This document shows positions 8,413 through 19,112 of a DNA stretch of 62,987 nt, in pieces; position 1 is the first letter of the stretch; every line of letters begins with the position of its first letter. Position numbers and translations under genes: made by a program. The notes below the pieces were generated by a model. The model was not told where the DNA came from. It saw only the letters and a list, made by a program, of their open reading frames with translations, and did no database searches. The stretch comes from an uncultured Pelagibacteraceae bacterium (GTDB taxonomy: Bacteria; Pseudomonadota; Alphaproteobacteria; Pelagibacterales; Pelagibacteraceae): the NCBI GenBank assembly GCA_902592675.1, contig CACJFJ010000006.1, forward strand, positions 1 to 62,987, given 5' to 3'.

Positions 8413-10749
8413 ATGAATAGATTTTTAAAAAATACTTTAATTATTTTTAGCAGTTTTTTCCTATTATTATCAATAATAATACTAAGCATTTTGTGGACAT
8501 TTTCAAATAATATCCCGGATTATAAATTTTTGAAGAATTACAAACCTCCAGTTTCTAGTAAAGTATATTCAGGAAATGGTGAGTTAGTTGCTGATTTTTC
8601 CAAAGAAAAAAGAATATTTGTTCCTTATAATTCAATACCAAAAAATGTAATAAATTCTTTTTTATCTGCTGAGGATAAAAATTTTTTTTCTCATCCTGGT
8701 GTGGATGCAAAAGGAGTTTTAAGAGCAGTAATAAATAATATTAAAAATATTATTTACTCAAAAAGACTAGAAGGTGCCTCTACTATCACACAACAAGTAG
8801 CAAAAAATTTTCTTTTAACTAATGAAGTGAGTTTAAATAGAAAAATAAAAGAGGCTATTTTGGCTTTTAGAATCGAAAGAGCACTTACCAAGGAAAGAAT
8901 ATTGGAGCTTTACTTAAATCAAATTTATCTTGGAAGTGGGGCATATGGTGTAGCTGCAGCTAGCTTAGAATATTTCGATAAGTCTATCAAAGAATTAAAT
9001 TACTTAGAGTCAGCTCTTTTAGCGGCTTTACCTAAAGCACCAAGTAAATATAATCCTTACAGAAATCCGAAGCTAGCAAAATTTAGAAGAGATTTGGTAT
9101 TAAATAATTTATTCGAAAATGGTTTTATTGATAATCAAACTTTTAAGACTCTCAAAAGTAAAGAAATTAGACTAAAGAAAAAGCAGAAAGTATTTTTAGA
9201 GGATACTCAATATTACGTTGAAGACGTGAGAAAAAATATTATTGAGAAGCTTACTTATGAAAAAGTTTATAATCAGGGTTTCAATATAAATATTCCCATA
9301 AACTTAGATCTTCAAAAAATTGCAACGGAATCTTTAAGAGATGGACTCATCGCATATGATCAGAGAAAAGGATGGAGAGGTGTATTGGGTAACAGAAATT
9401 ACACAAAAGATTGGTTCAAAGATTTCGAGAAATATTCTTTAGAGAATTCTATTAAATGGGAGATAGCTATAATAAAAAGGTTAAATCAGTTTTCAGCAAT
9501 TATAGAAACAAAAGATGAAAAAGAAGGTGTTATTGAATATAAGGGTATTTCTTGGACAAAAAAAGAATTTTCAGAACTATTTAGAATTGGCGATGTAGTT
9601 TACGTAAAAAAAAATAGTGGTAAAATTTATAGTTTAAAACAAGTTCCTAAAATTAATGGTGGTATCGTAGTGATGGACCCGTATACAGGGAGGGTTCTGG
9701 CTTTAAGTGGAGGATTTAGTTTTAGAAATAGTGAGTTTAATAGAGCAACTCAAGCCCAAAGACAACCTGGATCAGCATTTAAGCCTTTTGTTTATGCATT
9801 AGCTTTAGAAAATAATTTCACCCCAACATCTTTAGTTTTAGACGCACCTATAGTTTTTGACCAAGGTTCAGATTTAAAAATGTGGAAACCAGAAAATTAT
9901 GGAAAAAAATTTTATGGCCCTTCAACCTTAAGAGTCGGACTTGAGAAATCTAGAAATTTGATGACAGTTAGAATTGCCCAAAATCTTGGTGTCGATAAAG
10001 TTGCAAATTTTTCTAGGAGACTTGGAATTTATGAAAATCCACAAAAGTTGTTGTCAATATCTCTTGGTTCTACAGAAACAACTTTGTTAAAGCTAACCTC
10101 AGCTTATTGCGCTTTTGTTAATGGAGGAAAATTAATTAAACCGGTATTGATTGATAGAATTCAAGATAGTGAAGGCAATACAATTTTGAACAATGAAAAA
10201 AGATTTTGTGCTAATTGTGATCAAATATCTTTTTTAAGTGAAGACTATCCTAAAATTAAAGATGATTACTCTAGAGTTTTTTCTCAACAAACTGCTTATC
10301 AAATAACTTCCCTTTTAGAAGGAGCTGTGCAAAGAGGTACAGGAAAAAAATTAAAAAAATTAAATCTTAACCTAGCTGGTAAAACTGGAACAACAAATCA
10401 AAATACAGATGCTTGGTTTATTGGGTTCACATCAAACTTAGTCATAGGGGTGTATGTTGGAATGGACAACCCTTCTCCTTTAGGTAAATACGAAACAGGT
10501 TCTAAAACTGCATTACCAATTTTCGAAAATTTTGTAAAAAAGGGTGTTAAAAAAAATGATGCAAGACCCTTCAAAGTTTCAGAGGGAATAACAATGATGG
10601 TTGTTGATCCTTTAACTGGCCAAAAAGCAAAATTTACATCAAAAGATACAATTATAGAGGCTTATAAAAGTGAGAATGTTATTGATGGAAAAGTTCTATA
10701 TTCAATTAATAATAGATTTGACTCAAATAATATATTAAAATTTTATTAA
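8413..10749 (+). CDS. mrcA: Penicillin-binding protein 1A (bifunctional transglycosylase/transpeptidase)
   Basis: Polymerises and cross-links peptidoglycan at the inner membrane. The open frame begins at 8335; I prefer the ATG at 8413 because it places the single membrane anchor (about residues 8-30) at the N-terminus. Glycosyltransferase domain: EDKNFFSHPGVD with the catalytic Glu, GASTITQQVAKN, and the LYLNQIYLGSGAYGV region. Transpeptidase domain: SxxK as RQPGSAFKPF, SxN as KSRNLM, and KTGTT. Its TAA overlaps the prfB ATG (TAATG), so the two genes are coupled. Confidence 0.94.
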   Translation: MNRFLKNTLIIFSSFFLLLSIIILSILWTFSNNIPDYKFLKNYKPPVSSKVYSGNGELVADFSKEKRIFVPYNSIPKNVINSFLSAEDKNFFSHPGVDAKGVLRAVINNIKNIIYSKRLEGASTITQQVAKNFLLTNEVSLNRKIKEAILAFRIERALTKERILELYLNQIYLGSGAYGVAAASLEYFDKSIKELNYLESALLAALPKAPSKYNPYRNPKLAKFRRDLVLNNLFENGFIDNQTFKTLKSKEIRLKKKQKVFLEDTQYYVEDVRKNIIEKLTYEKVYNQGFNINIPINLDLQKIATESLRDGLIAYDQRKGWRGVLGNRNYTKDWFKDFEKYSLENSIKWEIAIIKRLNQFSAIIETKDEKEGVIEYKGISWTKKEFSELFRIGDVVYVKKNSGKIYSLKQVPKINGGIVVMDPYTGRVLALSGGFSFRNSEFNRATQAQRQPGSAFKPFVYALALENNFTPTSLVLDAPIVFDQGSDLKMWKPENYGKKFYGPSTLRVGLEKSRNLMTVRIAQNLGVDKVANFSRRLGIYENPQKLLSISLGSTETTLLKLTSAYCAFVNGGKLIKPVLIDRIQDSEGNTILNNEKRFCANCDQISFLSEDYPKIKDDYSRVFSQQTAYQITSLLEGAVQRGTGKKLKKLNLNLAGKTGTTNQNTDAWFIGFTSNLVIGVYVGMDNPSPLGKYETGSKTALPIFENFVKKGVKKNDARPFKVSEGITMMVVDPLTGQKAKFTSKDTIIEAYKSENVIDGKVLYSINNRFDSNNILKFY

Positions 10750-11844
10750 TGGAAAATAAATTTTTAGATTACAAAAAAGAAATTGAAAAGATAAATCAAA
10801 GAATACAGGAGTATCTTTGAAAAAAATAATATTTTTAAGAAACTAGAAAATCATAATCAAAAAATGCTAGATGCTAATTTTTGGCAAGATAAAGTTACAT
10901 CTGCAAATATAATTAAGGAAAAAAAAAAATTTGAAAATTTAGTAAATTCGATTTCTGATACAAAAAAAAAACTTAATGATTTAGATGATCTTTATCAATT
11001 AGCGATAAAAGAAAATAACCAAGATATCCAAACTGAAATTTTCGAAAATGTAAAAAGTTTAGAAAAAATTGTAAAAAAAAATGAAATTTTATGTTTTTTA
11101 TCTAATGATACAGACACCCTAGATTGCTATATTGAAATTCATGCTGGTGCGGGTGGAACAGAAAGCCAAGATTGGGCAAATATGTTAAGGAGAATGTATT
11201 TGAGATGGTCAGACAACAAGGAATTTAAATCTCAATTAATAAGTGAACACAAAGGTGATGAAGCTGGAATAAAATCATCCATAATTAAAGTTGAAGGAGA
11301 TTATGTATTTGGTTGGCTTAAAAAAGAGTCTGGAATTCACCGTTTAGTGAGGATCTCTCCTTTTGACTCTGGCGCAAGAAGACACACAAGTTTTGCGAGT
11401 GTTTGGGTATATCCTGTAATTGATGAGAGTATTAAAGTAGAAATTTTAGATAAAGATTTAAGAATTGATACTTATCGATCAAGTGGCGCAGGAGGTCAGC
11501 ACGTTAACACAACCGATAGTGCTGTTAGAGTGACACATTTACCTACAAAAATTGTTGTTCAGTGTCAAAACGAGAGATCTCAACATAAAAATAAGGAAAC
11601 TTGCATGAATATGTTAAAAGCAAGGCTTTATGACTTTGAATTAAAAAAAAAAGAGGCTGAAGTACAAAATTTTGGAGAAAATAAATCTGAAATTGGATGG
11701 GGTCATCAAATAAGATCTTATATATTACAGCCATACAGATTAGTAAAAGATAATAGAACAAACTATGAAAATACAAATCCCGATAAAGTATTAGATGGCT
11801 ATATTGATGATTTTTTAGAAAAATCATTGTACCAAACTAAATGA
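10749..11844 (+). CDS. prfB: Peptide chain release factor 2, expressed by programmed +1 frameshift
   Basis: Recognises UGA and UAA stop codons and triggers peptide release. The coding sequence is join(10749..10817,10819..11844), 364 residues: 23 codons in the first frame end at CTT followed by an in-frame TGA (10818-10820), and skipping one base enters the long frame. Domain marks in the second frame: the UGA-recognition tripeptide SPF in RISPFDSG, and the catalytic GGQ in GAGGQHVN. The start codon overlaps the PBP1A stop, and the end overlaps the next ATG as ATGA. Confidence 0.96.
10807..10820 (+). promoter_or_regulatory. prfB programmed +1 frameshift site
   Basis: An internal Shine-Dalgarno-like AGGAG (10807-10811), a 3-base TAT spacer, and the slippery CTT-TGA (10815-10820), as in the bacterial prfB autoregulatory site. 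RF2 shortage slows termination at UGA and favours slippage into the productive frame. The spacing matches the classic E. coli arrangement. Confidence 0.95.
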
Positions 11845-14033
11845 AAAAAAATTTTTTAAGATTTATTTTTTCAATAATTTTAATTTTATTTTTTTCAATT
11901 ATTTATTTAAGCACGATTGGAATTGAAACCAAAAGATTTAATCAGCAAATAAACACTCTTGTTAAAAATCTCAACAATGAGTTGGAAATAGAGCTCCGAA
12001 AAATTAAGATAGTAATAGATCCATTAAGTTTCCAAATTAATGCAAAAACATTAGGTCCAAAGCTAAAAATAAAAAATAAGATTATTGAGTTAGAAAATAT
12101 TAAAAGTCAAATTTCAATTAAATCATTAATTAATAATCAATTTTCATTAAAAAATCTAAATATATCTACTAAATCTATACAAATTAATAACTTAATCTCT
12201 TTCTCTAGAATTTTTAAAAATAGCCCTGAATTATACATTTTAGAAAAAATAATAAGAGATGGTTATTTAATTTCAGATATGAGTTTTGAATTTGACGCAA
12301 AAGGAAATATAAAAAATAATTATAAGATTAAGGGATTAGTCAAAAATGCAAAAGTAGCAATTTTAAAAAAATATGATCTAAAAAAAATTGACTTTATTTT
12401 TGATTTAACCAATAAAGAATTAAGTCTTAAAGATACAAAGTTTTTGTTAAATGACATACCTTTAATCGCAGAGGAAATATTAATTAAAGATAATCAAAAA
12501 TCTTTTTTGATTAGTGGCACAATAGAAACCAAAAATATTAGTTCAAAAAATCAGGTTTTGAGAGATCTTCTAGTAAGTTATTTCTCAAAATTAAAGATTT
12601 TTGAGGTTAATATGAATTCAAAAAATAGTTTTTCTTTTGAGATTGATAAAAAATTTAAAGTAAAAAATTATCAGGTATCATCAGTATTAGATTTAAAAGA
12701 ATTTAAATTTAAAAATGAATATCAATTAGATAATTTTTTCCCAAATTTGAAAGAAGAAATTATTTTTAATAACCATCAAATTAATCTTAGCTTAAAAAAA
12801 AACAATTTATTAATAAAAGGAAAAGGAGATATTTTATTACAAGATAAATTAGAAAAGATTGACTATAATATTAAAAGAAAAAATCAAAATTTTTATTTTG
12901 AAACAAATCTCTCAATTAACAAAAATCCCTTTCTAATTAAGATCTTAGAATATGAAAAAAATTCAGATAAAAAAGCAAATATTAATCTTAAGGGTTCATA
13001 TATCGTTAATAAAAAATTACTTATTGAAGATTTCTCTATTAAAGAAAATAATAATGAGTTTATTATTAAACAATTAGAGACTGATAGAAATTTAGAATTA
13101 AAGAGTTTCAAAAAAATAAATCTTAAATACTCTGATAAAAATCAGATCGGGAATAAATTAACCTTAACTAACAAAAAAGGTATTTATTATTTAACTGGGT
13201 CAACTTTTAATATTAATGGACTAATTGACAATATAATTGAAAGTAATGAGAAAGATAAAGTAAAATTACTAAGTAAAAAATATGATTTTCGAGTAAAAGT
13301 AAATGAAGTTTACTTAGATAAAGATTTTGTTGTTAATAATCTGAAAGGTAGTTTTAGTTTAAAAAAAAACAAGATTTTAACTGCAGAACTTAATGCTAAT
13401 TTTTCTAAAGATAAAATTTTAAAGTTTACTGTAAATTCAAATCAACAAGAAAAAGTAACAACTTTATATCTTGATAAAGCAGAACCACTAGTGAAAAGAT
13501 ATAAATTTATAAAAGGTTATAAAGGTGGGTCTCTTGATTTTTACTCTTCCCAAAAAAATGGAAATTCAAACTCAAATTTAAAATTATATGATTTTAAATT
13601 AACAGAATTACCAATCCTAACAAAACTACTAACTCTAGCTTCTCTACAAGGAATAGCTGATATTTTATCTGGAGAAGGAATAACATTTGATGAATTTGAA
13701 ATGAGTTTTAATAATAAAAAAAACTTGATGACTATAGATGAAATGTATGCAATTGGACCTGCCATATCGATTTTGATGAATGGTTATATAGAAAAAAACA
13801 AAATTATAAGTTTAAGAGGTTCTTTAGTTCCAGCAACTACTATTAACAAGGCAATAGGGACTATACCAGTGTTAGGAAAGATTTTAGTAGGCTCAAAAAC
13901 AGGAGAAGGGGTTTTTGGTGTGAGTTTTAAAATTAAGGGCCCACCAAAAAATTTAGAGACTACAGTAAACCCTATAAAAACTTTAACTCCAAGATTTATA
14001 ACCAGAACTTTAGAAAAAATAAAAAAAAATTAA
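11841..14033 (+). CDS. AsmA-like / YhdP-DUF3971-type membrane-anchored protein
   Basis: 730 residues. One N-terminal membrane anchor (about residues 5-27), then a long, repetitive beta-rich and Lys/Asn-rich body facing the periplasm. The C-terminal segment carries the recognisable AsmA-type end: PVLGKILVGSKTGEGVFGVSFKIKGP followed by a conserved VNP and PRFI. These proteins resemble lipid-transfer bridges between the inner and outer membranes; that role here is inference from the family. ATG overlaps the prfB stop (ATGA). The stop overlaps the convergent tyrS stop by four bases. Confidence 0.75.
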   Translation: MKKNFLRFIFSIILILFFSIIYLSTIGIETKRFNQQINTLVKNLNNELEIELRKIKIVIDPLSFQINAKTLGPKLKIKNKIIELENIKSQISIKSLINNQFSLKNLNISTKSIQINNLISFSRIFKNSPELYILEKIIRDGYLISDMSFEFDAKGNIKNNYKIKGLVKNAKVAILKKYDLKKIDFIFDLTNKELSLKDTKFLLNDIPLIAEEILIKDNQKSFLISGTIETKNISSKNQVLRDLLVSYFSKLKIFEVNMNSKNSFSFEIDKKFKVKNYQVSSVLDLKEFKFKNEYQLDNFFPNLKEEIIFNNHQINLSLKKNNLLIKGKGDILLQDKLEKIDYNIKRKNQNFYFETNLSINKNPFLIKILEYEKNSDKKANINLKGSYIVNKKLLIEDFSIKENNNEFIIKQLETDRNLELKSFKKINLKYSDKNQIGNKLTLTNKKGIYYLTGSTFNINGLIDNIIESNEKDKVKLLSKKYDFRVKVNEVYLDKDFVVNNLKGSFSLKKNKILTAELNANFSKDKILKFTVNSNQQEKVTTLYLDKAEPLVKRYKFIKGYKGGSLDFYSSQKNGNSNSNLKLYDFKLTELPILTKLLTLASLQGIADILSGEGITFDEFEMSFNNKKNLMTIDEMYAIGPAISILMNGYIEKNKIISLRGSLVPATTINKAIGTIPVLGKILVGSKTGEGVFGVSFKIKGPPKNLETTVNPIKTLTPRFITRTLEKIKKN

Positions 14034-15259
14034 TTTAATTCAATTTTGATATGCCTTTTTTTTCCAATAGAAAGTTTTAAATAATTATTTTGGAATAATT
14101 CATTAGTAATAATTAATTTTTCATCCAACACAATTTCATCATTTAATCTAATTCCCTTTCCATTAATCAATCTTTTTATTTCACTTTTGGATTTCTCTAA
14201 TTTAGATAGAATTACAAGATCAATAATACTGATTTTATCATTAAAAATTTTAGTTTTAATCTTGATTGAAGGTAAATTAGATCCAAGTGAAGTTCCAGAA
14301 AAAGCCTCTTTTGCTGCTTGCGCAGAATTTTGAGCAGCCTTTTTGCCGTGAAGCATTGAAGTTGTTTCGTTAGCTAATTTAATTTTAAGCTGATTTATAT
14401 CTTCATCTTTCATTTTATCTATTTCCTCAATATTTAAATCTGTAAACATCTTAAGAAATTTATACACATCTCTGTCATCAACATTCCTCCAAAACTGCCA
14501 ATAATCGTAAGATGACAATAACTTTTTATCTAACCAAACTGCTCCTTTTTCAGTTTTCCCCATTTTTGCTCCTGACGCTAAAGTTATAAGTGGAGTAGTT
14601 AAACCATAGACTTGATTACCCAAATGTCTTTTTATGAGCTCTGTACCGTTAATTATATTACCCCACTGATCAGATCCTCCAATTTGTAGATAACAATTTT
14701 CTTTTTTATTTAATTCTAAAAAGTCGTAAGCTTGCAAAATCATATAATTAAATTCCATATAACTTAAAGATTGTTCCCTATCTAATCTAGTTTTAACACT
14801 TTCAAATGTAAGCATTTTGTTAATTGTGAAATGTTTTCCTATTTCTCTCAAAAAAGAAATATAATTTAAACTTTTTAGCCATGAATAATTATTAACAAAA
14901 ATAGGTTTTGTTTTAGGGTCTTTGTTGTCTAAAAAATTTCTTAAAATTTTTTCAATACTTTTAATATTTCTATCTATTTCTTTTTCTGTTAAGATCTTTC
15001 TTGTCTTATCTTTACCTGACGGATCTCCAATTCTGGTAGTGCCTCCACCTATTAATACAATTGGTCTATGTCCATGTTTTTGTAGTAGTCTTAAACACAT
15101 GATTTGGAGTAAGCTTCCAACATGTAGACTTTCTGCAGTGCAATCGAAGCCAATATAACCTTTAATTTTTTTTTTATTTAGAAGGCTGGATAATTCGTCT
15201 TCACTTGTGCATTGATAGAAGTAACCTCTATCTTTAAATTCTTTTAAAAATTTATTCAT
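14030..15259 (-). CDS. tyrS: Tyrosyl-tRNA synthetase
   Basis: Class I synthetase charging tRNA-Tyr. The frame opens at 15277, but the ATG at 15259 (MNKFLKEFKDRG) fits the family start. HIGH-type motif HVG at residues 46-48, YIGFDCTAESLHVGSL context, the Tyr-binding YDFLEL and GGSDQWGNI region, the KMSKS-type loop as KMGKT, and a C-terminal S4 RNA-binding domain (KSKSEIKRLINGKGIRLND). 409 residues, normal length. Confidence 0.96.
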   Translation of the reverse strand: MNKFLKEFKDRGYFYQCTSEDELSSLLNKKKIKGYIGFDCTAESLHVGSLLQIMCLRLLQKHGHRPIVLIGGGTTRIGDPSGKDKTRKILTEKEIDRNIKSIEKILRNFLDNKDPKTKPIFVNNYSWLKSLNYISFLREIGKHFTINKMLTFESVKTRLDREQSLSYMEFNYMILQAYDFLELNKKENCYLQIGGSDQWGNIINGTELIKRHLGNQVYGLTTPLITLASGAKMGKTEKGAVWLDKKLLSSYDYWQFWRNVDDRDVYKFLKMFTDLNIEEIDKMKDEDINQLKIKLANETTSMLHGKKAAQNSAQAAKEAFSGTSLGSNLPSIKIKTKIFNDKISIIDLVILSKLEKSKSEIKRLINGKGIRLNDEIVLDEKLIITNELFQNNYLKLSIGKKRHIKIELN

Positions 15260-15306
15260 AAGCTTATAGTTATACAATATACAAAATAAATTAAAAAAAA
15301 ATAAGA

Positions 15307-16452
15307 ATGGGAAAGTTATATACAGCTCTAGGGCTTATGAGCGGTACCTCTTTAGATGGGGTAGATGCATCAATAATTATATCAGATGGTGAGAAAGAAT
15401 ATTCATCAGTTTTGGATAGATATTTTGAATATGACAAACAATTAATTCAAAAAATACTTGAAATAAGGGATAAAATATCAAATTTAGAAAAATTTAATGG
15501 ACATTTGGATGAATTAAAAAAACTTGAAAGAGAGATCACTTTATTCAATTACGAAGCTGCAAAAGAAACACTTGAAATGTCAAAATCTTCTGTTGATTTA
15601 ATTGGGTTTCATGGGCAAACAATACTTCATGATCCAGGGAAGAAAATTACTAAACAATTAGGTGATGGAAAACTACTGTCACAACTAACAAAAAAAAAGG
15701 TTGTTTACAATTTTAGGCAAAATGATTTAGAAAACGGAGGTCAAGGCGCTCCTTTAACTCCTATTTTTCATAACGCAATCGCAAATAAATTAAATAAAAA
15801 ATTTAATCTTAGTTTTCCTATAAATATTTTGAATATTGGTGGAATTGCAAATATTACTTTCACAGCAGATTGGAAAGATCTAGAAGGAAAAGATAAAATT
15901 CGTGCTTATGATATTGGGCCTGGTAATTGTTTAATAGATGAATGGATAAGAAAAAATTCTAAAAAAAAATATGATAAAGACGGTTATTTAGCAAAATCTG
16001 GTAAAACAGATAAATTGATATTAAATCAAGCTTTAGAAAATTTTAGTGTAAATTTAAATTATGAAAAGTCTCTAGATGTAAAAGATTTTGATATTTTTTT
16101 TGTAAAAGGACTTTCATTAGAAAATGGTGCTGCAACTATCACTGATTTTACTGCAAAACTTATTGCAGATGGAATGAATTATTCTCATAATATAGAACAG
16201 TCATTTAAATCAAAATGGCTAGTTTGTGGTGGGGGAAGGAAAAACAGATATCTCTTAGAAAGTATTAGAAATAATTTTAAACAAATAAGCATTGATCCAA
16301 TTGACAAATATGAAATAGATGGAGATTTTGTTGAGTCCCAAGCTTTTGCTTTTTTAGCGATAAGATCTTCAGAGGGAATGCCTATTTCATTTCCAAATAC
16401 GACAAGATGTAAAAAACCAATTACTGGTGGAGTTATAGTTGAAAACTTTTAA
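15307..16452 (+). CDS. anmK: Anhydro-N-acetylmuramic acid kinase
   Basis: Phosphorylates and opens 1,6-anhydro-MurNAc released from peptidoglycan turnover, giving MurNAc-6-phosphate. 381 residues. ASKHA-fold marks: LGLMSGTSLDGVDAS at the start, GFHGQTILHDP, NIGGIANIT, DIGPGNCLID, and VCGGGRKN near the end. Divergent from tyrS with a 47-base gap. The stop overlaps the convergent hydrolase stop by four bases. Confidence 0.95.
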   Translation: MGKLYTALGLMSGTSLDGVDASIIISDGEKEYSSVLDRYFEYDKQLIQKILEIRDKISNLEKFNGHLDELKKLEREITLFNYEAAKETLEMSKSSVDLIGFHGQTILHDPGKKITKQLGDGKLLSQLTKKKVVYNFRQNDLENGGQGAPLTPIFHNAIANKLNKKFNLSFPINILNIGGIANITFTADWKDLEGKDKIRAYDIGPGNCLIDEWIRKNSKKKYDKDGYLAKSGKTDKLILNQALENFSVNLNYEKSLDVKDFDIFFVKGLSLENGAATITDFTAKLIADGMNYSHNIEQSFKSKWLVCGGGRKNRYLLESIRNNFKQISIDPIDKYEIDGDFVESQAFAFLAIRSSEGMPISFPNTTRCKKPITGGVIVENF

Positions 16453-17105
16453 TATAATGCAGTTTCTTTCTTAATATACTTATCTAAATTTTTAACTAAT
16501 AAATTTTCATTTTTTGAAAAAAAATGATTTGCTTCAGGAACAGTTTGAAAATCTACTTTTATTCCTTTTTGTGCACTTAGTCTTTTATCTAGTTCAGTTA
16601 TATATTCATTTGGTACTAACTCATCTTTTTTACCATAAACAACTAAACCAGAAGTCGGGCATGGTGATAAAAAAGAAAAATCATAAACGTTTGGTTGAGG
16701 TGAAATAGCAATAAATCTATTTATTTCAGGTCTTCTCATTAACAATTGCATCGCGATCAAAGATCCAAAAGAAAATCCAGAAACCCAACATTGAGAATTG
16801 TCAAAGTTTTCTCTTTCTAACCAGTCTAGAGCAGCTGCTGCATCTGCTAATTCTCCTTGACCATTATCAAATTCTCCATCACTTTTTCCCACTCCACGGA
16901 AATTTACCCTGCAAACTGAAAAATCATTTTCCATAAATGTATGAAAAGTTTCAACAACTACTTTATTGTTCATTGTACCTCCGTATTGAGGGTGTGGTTG
17001 CAAAACAAGAGCTATAGGTGAAGTAGGTTTTTTACTTTTGTAATATTTTGCTTCTAATCTTCCAGCTGGTCCTGGTATAAAAATTTCTAAAATTTTATTG
17101 TCCAT
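16449..17105 (-). CDS. Alpha/beta hydrolase, small dienelactone-hydrolase-like
   Basis: 218 residues, no signal peptide. Alpha/beta-hydrolase features: LQPHPQYGGTMNN near the oxyanion hole, NFRGVGKSDG, the nucleophile elbow GFSFGS, an acidic residue around GKKDELVP, and the catalytic His in EANHFF. This subgroup (hydrolase of the alpha/beta superfamily with the PHPxxGG motif) is widespread and without a firm substrate. Divergent from iscR. Confidence 0.85.
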   Translation of the reverse strand: MDNKILEIFIPGPAGRLEAKYYKSKKPTSPIALVLQPHPQYGGTMNNKVVVETFHTFMENDFSVCRVNFRGVGKSDGEFDNGQGELADAAAALDWLERENFDNSQCWVSGFSFGSLIAMQLLMRRPEINRFIAISPQPNVYDFSFLSPCPTSGLVVYGKKDELVPNEYITELDKRLSAQKGIKVDFQTVPEANHFFSKNENLLVKNLDKYIKKETALY

Positions 17106-17187
17106 AATTGTTATTGATTATCATTCTCAAAAAAAAATTACATTTATCATAAGTGCGTGACAAATTGTTAATCTTTTTTTTGTCCTA

Positions 17188-17221
17188 ATACTTGACTATT
17201 TTAGTCAGGTTTATATATAAA
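17188..17221 (+). promoter_or_regulatory. iscR-suf promoter with IscR type 1 operator
   Basis: A 25-base site at 17188-17212 reads ATA-CTT-GACTA-TTT-TAGTC-AGG-TTT. It fits the type 1 IscR consensus ATASYYGACTRwwwYAGTCRRsTAT at every position except one base of the last triplet. It overlaps a good -35 (TTGACT, 17192-17197); a TATATA -10 follows at 17214-17219 (16-base spacer) or TATAAA at 17216-17221 (18-base spacer). This predicts repression of iscR-suf by cluster-loaded IscR. Confidence 0.85.
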
Positions 17222-17242
17222 GCCTGTAAATTAAAGACTTTT

Positions 17243-17668
17243 ATGAAACTGACATCTAAAGGTAGATATGCGGTAATGGCTTTAGCGGACTTAGCAAGGT
17301 TTAATAATATTAATCCAGTCTCATTAAGAGATATTTCGTTAAGACAAGGAATCTCACTAGATTACTTGGAACAGATTTTTTCTAAATTGAGAAAAAAAGA
17401 AATAGTTCAAAGTGTGAGAGGTACACAAGGAGGATATGTGCTTAATAAAAAGGCTCATGAAATTAAGTTAACAAATATTTTTGATGCTGTTGATGAAAAA
17501 GTTAAAACTGTCCAGTGCAAAAAAGACTCCAAAAAAGGATGTAATGGAAAATCCACAAAATGTGTAACACACAACCTTTGGGATGAGCTTGAGAGTCATA
17601 TAAACAATTTTTTTAGTCAAAAAAGTCTAGAGGATTTAATTAAAGATAATAAAGAAAATAGAATTTGA
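17243..17668 (+). CDS. iscR: Rrf2-family iron-sulfur regulator IscR
   Basis: Winged-helix repressor that senses iron-sulfur status through a [2Fe-2S] cluster. The frame is open from 17192, inside the promoter, but the ATG at 17243 begins the canonical [13 protein letters not shown], giving 141 residues. Recognition helix [23 protein letters not shown], wing with VRGTQGGY. Cluster ligands Cys92, Cys100, Cys107 and His110 are present, with spacing slightly wider than in E. coli (92, 98, 104, 107). First gene of the suf operon; sufB starts one base after its stop. Confidence 0.92.
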   Translation: MKLTSKGRYAVMALADLARFNNINPVSLRDISLRQGISLDYLEQIFSKLRKKEIVQSVRGTQGGYVLNKKAHEIKLTNIFDAVDEKVKTVQCKKDSKKGCNGKSTKCVTHNLWDELESHINNFFSQKSLEDLIKDNKENRI

Positions 17669-17669
17669 A

Positions 17670-19112
17670 ATGGATACGAGAGAAAAAGATATAGAAAATT
17701 TAAAAGATTATAAATATGGTTTTACAACTGATATTGAGAATATTAAAGCTCCAAAAGGGCTTAATGAAGATATAATTAAATTTATTTCGAATATTAAAAA
17801 AGAACCTAAATGGATGTTAGATTTTAGACTGAAAGCATATGAGAGACTTAAACTCCTTAAAGAACCAAATTGGCAAAAGCCTAAATATCCAAAAATAGAT
17901 TATCAAGATTTATATTATTATTCAGCACCAAAAAGCATGAAGAATAAACCTAAAAGTTTAGATGAATTGGACCCAAAACTTTTAGAGACTTACAAAAAAC
18001 TTGGTATCCCGTTACAAGAACAAGCAAGATTAAATGGCATAGCTGTTGATGCAGTATTTGACTCAGTTTCTGTAGCTACAACGTTTAAAGGTGAATTGAC
18101 AAAACATGGGATTATTTTTTGTTCTATGTCAGAGGCAATTCAAAAACACCCAGATTTAGTAAAAAAATATCTTGGAACTGTAATTCCAACAACAGACCAT
18201 TTTTTTGCTACATTAAACTCAGCTGTATTTACTGATGGATCATTTGTTTATATTCCTGAGGGTGTCAAATGTCCAATGGAACTATCGACTTATTTTAGAA
18301 TCAATGCATCAGAGACAGGACAATTTGAAAGAACACTAATTGTTGCTGACAAAGGAAGTTATGTAAGCTACCTTGAAGGGTGTACTGCTCCAATGAGAGA
18401 TGAAAATCAATTACATGCTGCAAATGTTGAATTGATTGCTCTAGATGATGCTGAAATTAAATATTCAACTGTACAAAATTGGTACCCAGGTGATGAAAAT
18501 GGTAAGGGAGGGATTTATAATTTTGTAACTAAAAGAGGATTGTGTAAGGGAAAAAATTCTAAGATTTCTTGGACACAAGTTGAAACTGGTTCGGCTATAA
18601 CTTGGAAATATCCAAGCTGTATATTAAAAGGTGATAATTCAATTGGTGAATTTTACTCTATAGCAATTACAAACAATCATCAAAAAGCAGACACAGGCAC
18701 TAAGATGATTCATTTAGGAAAAAATACTAAAAGCAAAATTATTTCTAAAGGTATAAGTGCTGGATTTTCTGATATGACTTACAGAGGTTTAGTAGATATA
18801 AATTCGAAAGCAAAAAATTCTAGCAATTACACACAATGTGATTCTTTATTAATGGGGAATAAATGTGGAGCACATACAGTACCTTATATAAAAAATAAAA
18901 ACTTCGACTCAAATATTGCACATGAAGCTACAACATCAAAAATTAGTGAAGAACAATTACATTATTGCCAACAAAGAGGATTAAATCCTGAGGAAGCAGT
19001 GGGACTAATCGTTAATGGTTTTTGTAAAGAGGTATTGCAACAGTTACCTATGGAATTTGCTGTTGAAGCCCAAAAACTTGTAGGTATTAGTTTAGAAGGG
19101 AGTGTTGGCTAA
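17670..19112 (+). CDS. sufB: Fe-S cluster assembly scaffold subunit SufB
   Basis: Scaffold of the SufBCD complex on which clusters are built. 480 residues with the SufB beta-helix core: [56 protein letters not shown] and the C-terminal [21 protein letters not shown]. Its stop overlaps the sufC start by one base (TAATG). Confidence 0.97.
   Translation: MDTREKDIENLKDYKYGFTTDIENIKAPKGLNEDIIKFISNIKKEPKWMLDFRLKAYERLKLLKEPNWQKPKYPKIDYQDLYYYSAPKSMKNKPKSLDELDPKLLETYKKLGIPLQEQARLNGIAVDAVFDSVSVATTFKGELTKHGIIFCSMSEAIQKHPDLVKKYLGTVIPTTDHFFATLNSAVFTDGSFVYIPEGVKCPMELSTYFRINASETGQFERTLIVADKGSYVSYLEGCTAPMRDENQLHAANVELIALDDAEIKYSTVQNWYPGDENGKGGIYNFVTKRGLCKGKNSKISWTQVETGSAITWKYPSCILKGDNSIGEFYSIAITNNHQKADTGTKMIHLGKNTKSKIISKGISAGFSDMTYRGLVDINSKAKNSSNYTQCDSLLMGNKCGAHTVPYIKNKNFDSNIAHEATTSKISEEQLHYCQQRGLNPEEAVGLIVNGFCKEVLQQLPMEFAVEAQKLVGISLEGSVG

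Noticed and set aside
11543..11827. Minus-strand frame within prfB
   Set aside because: Antisense shadow with hydrophobic bias only because of AT-rich DNA.
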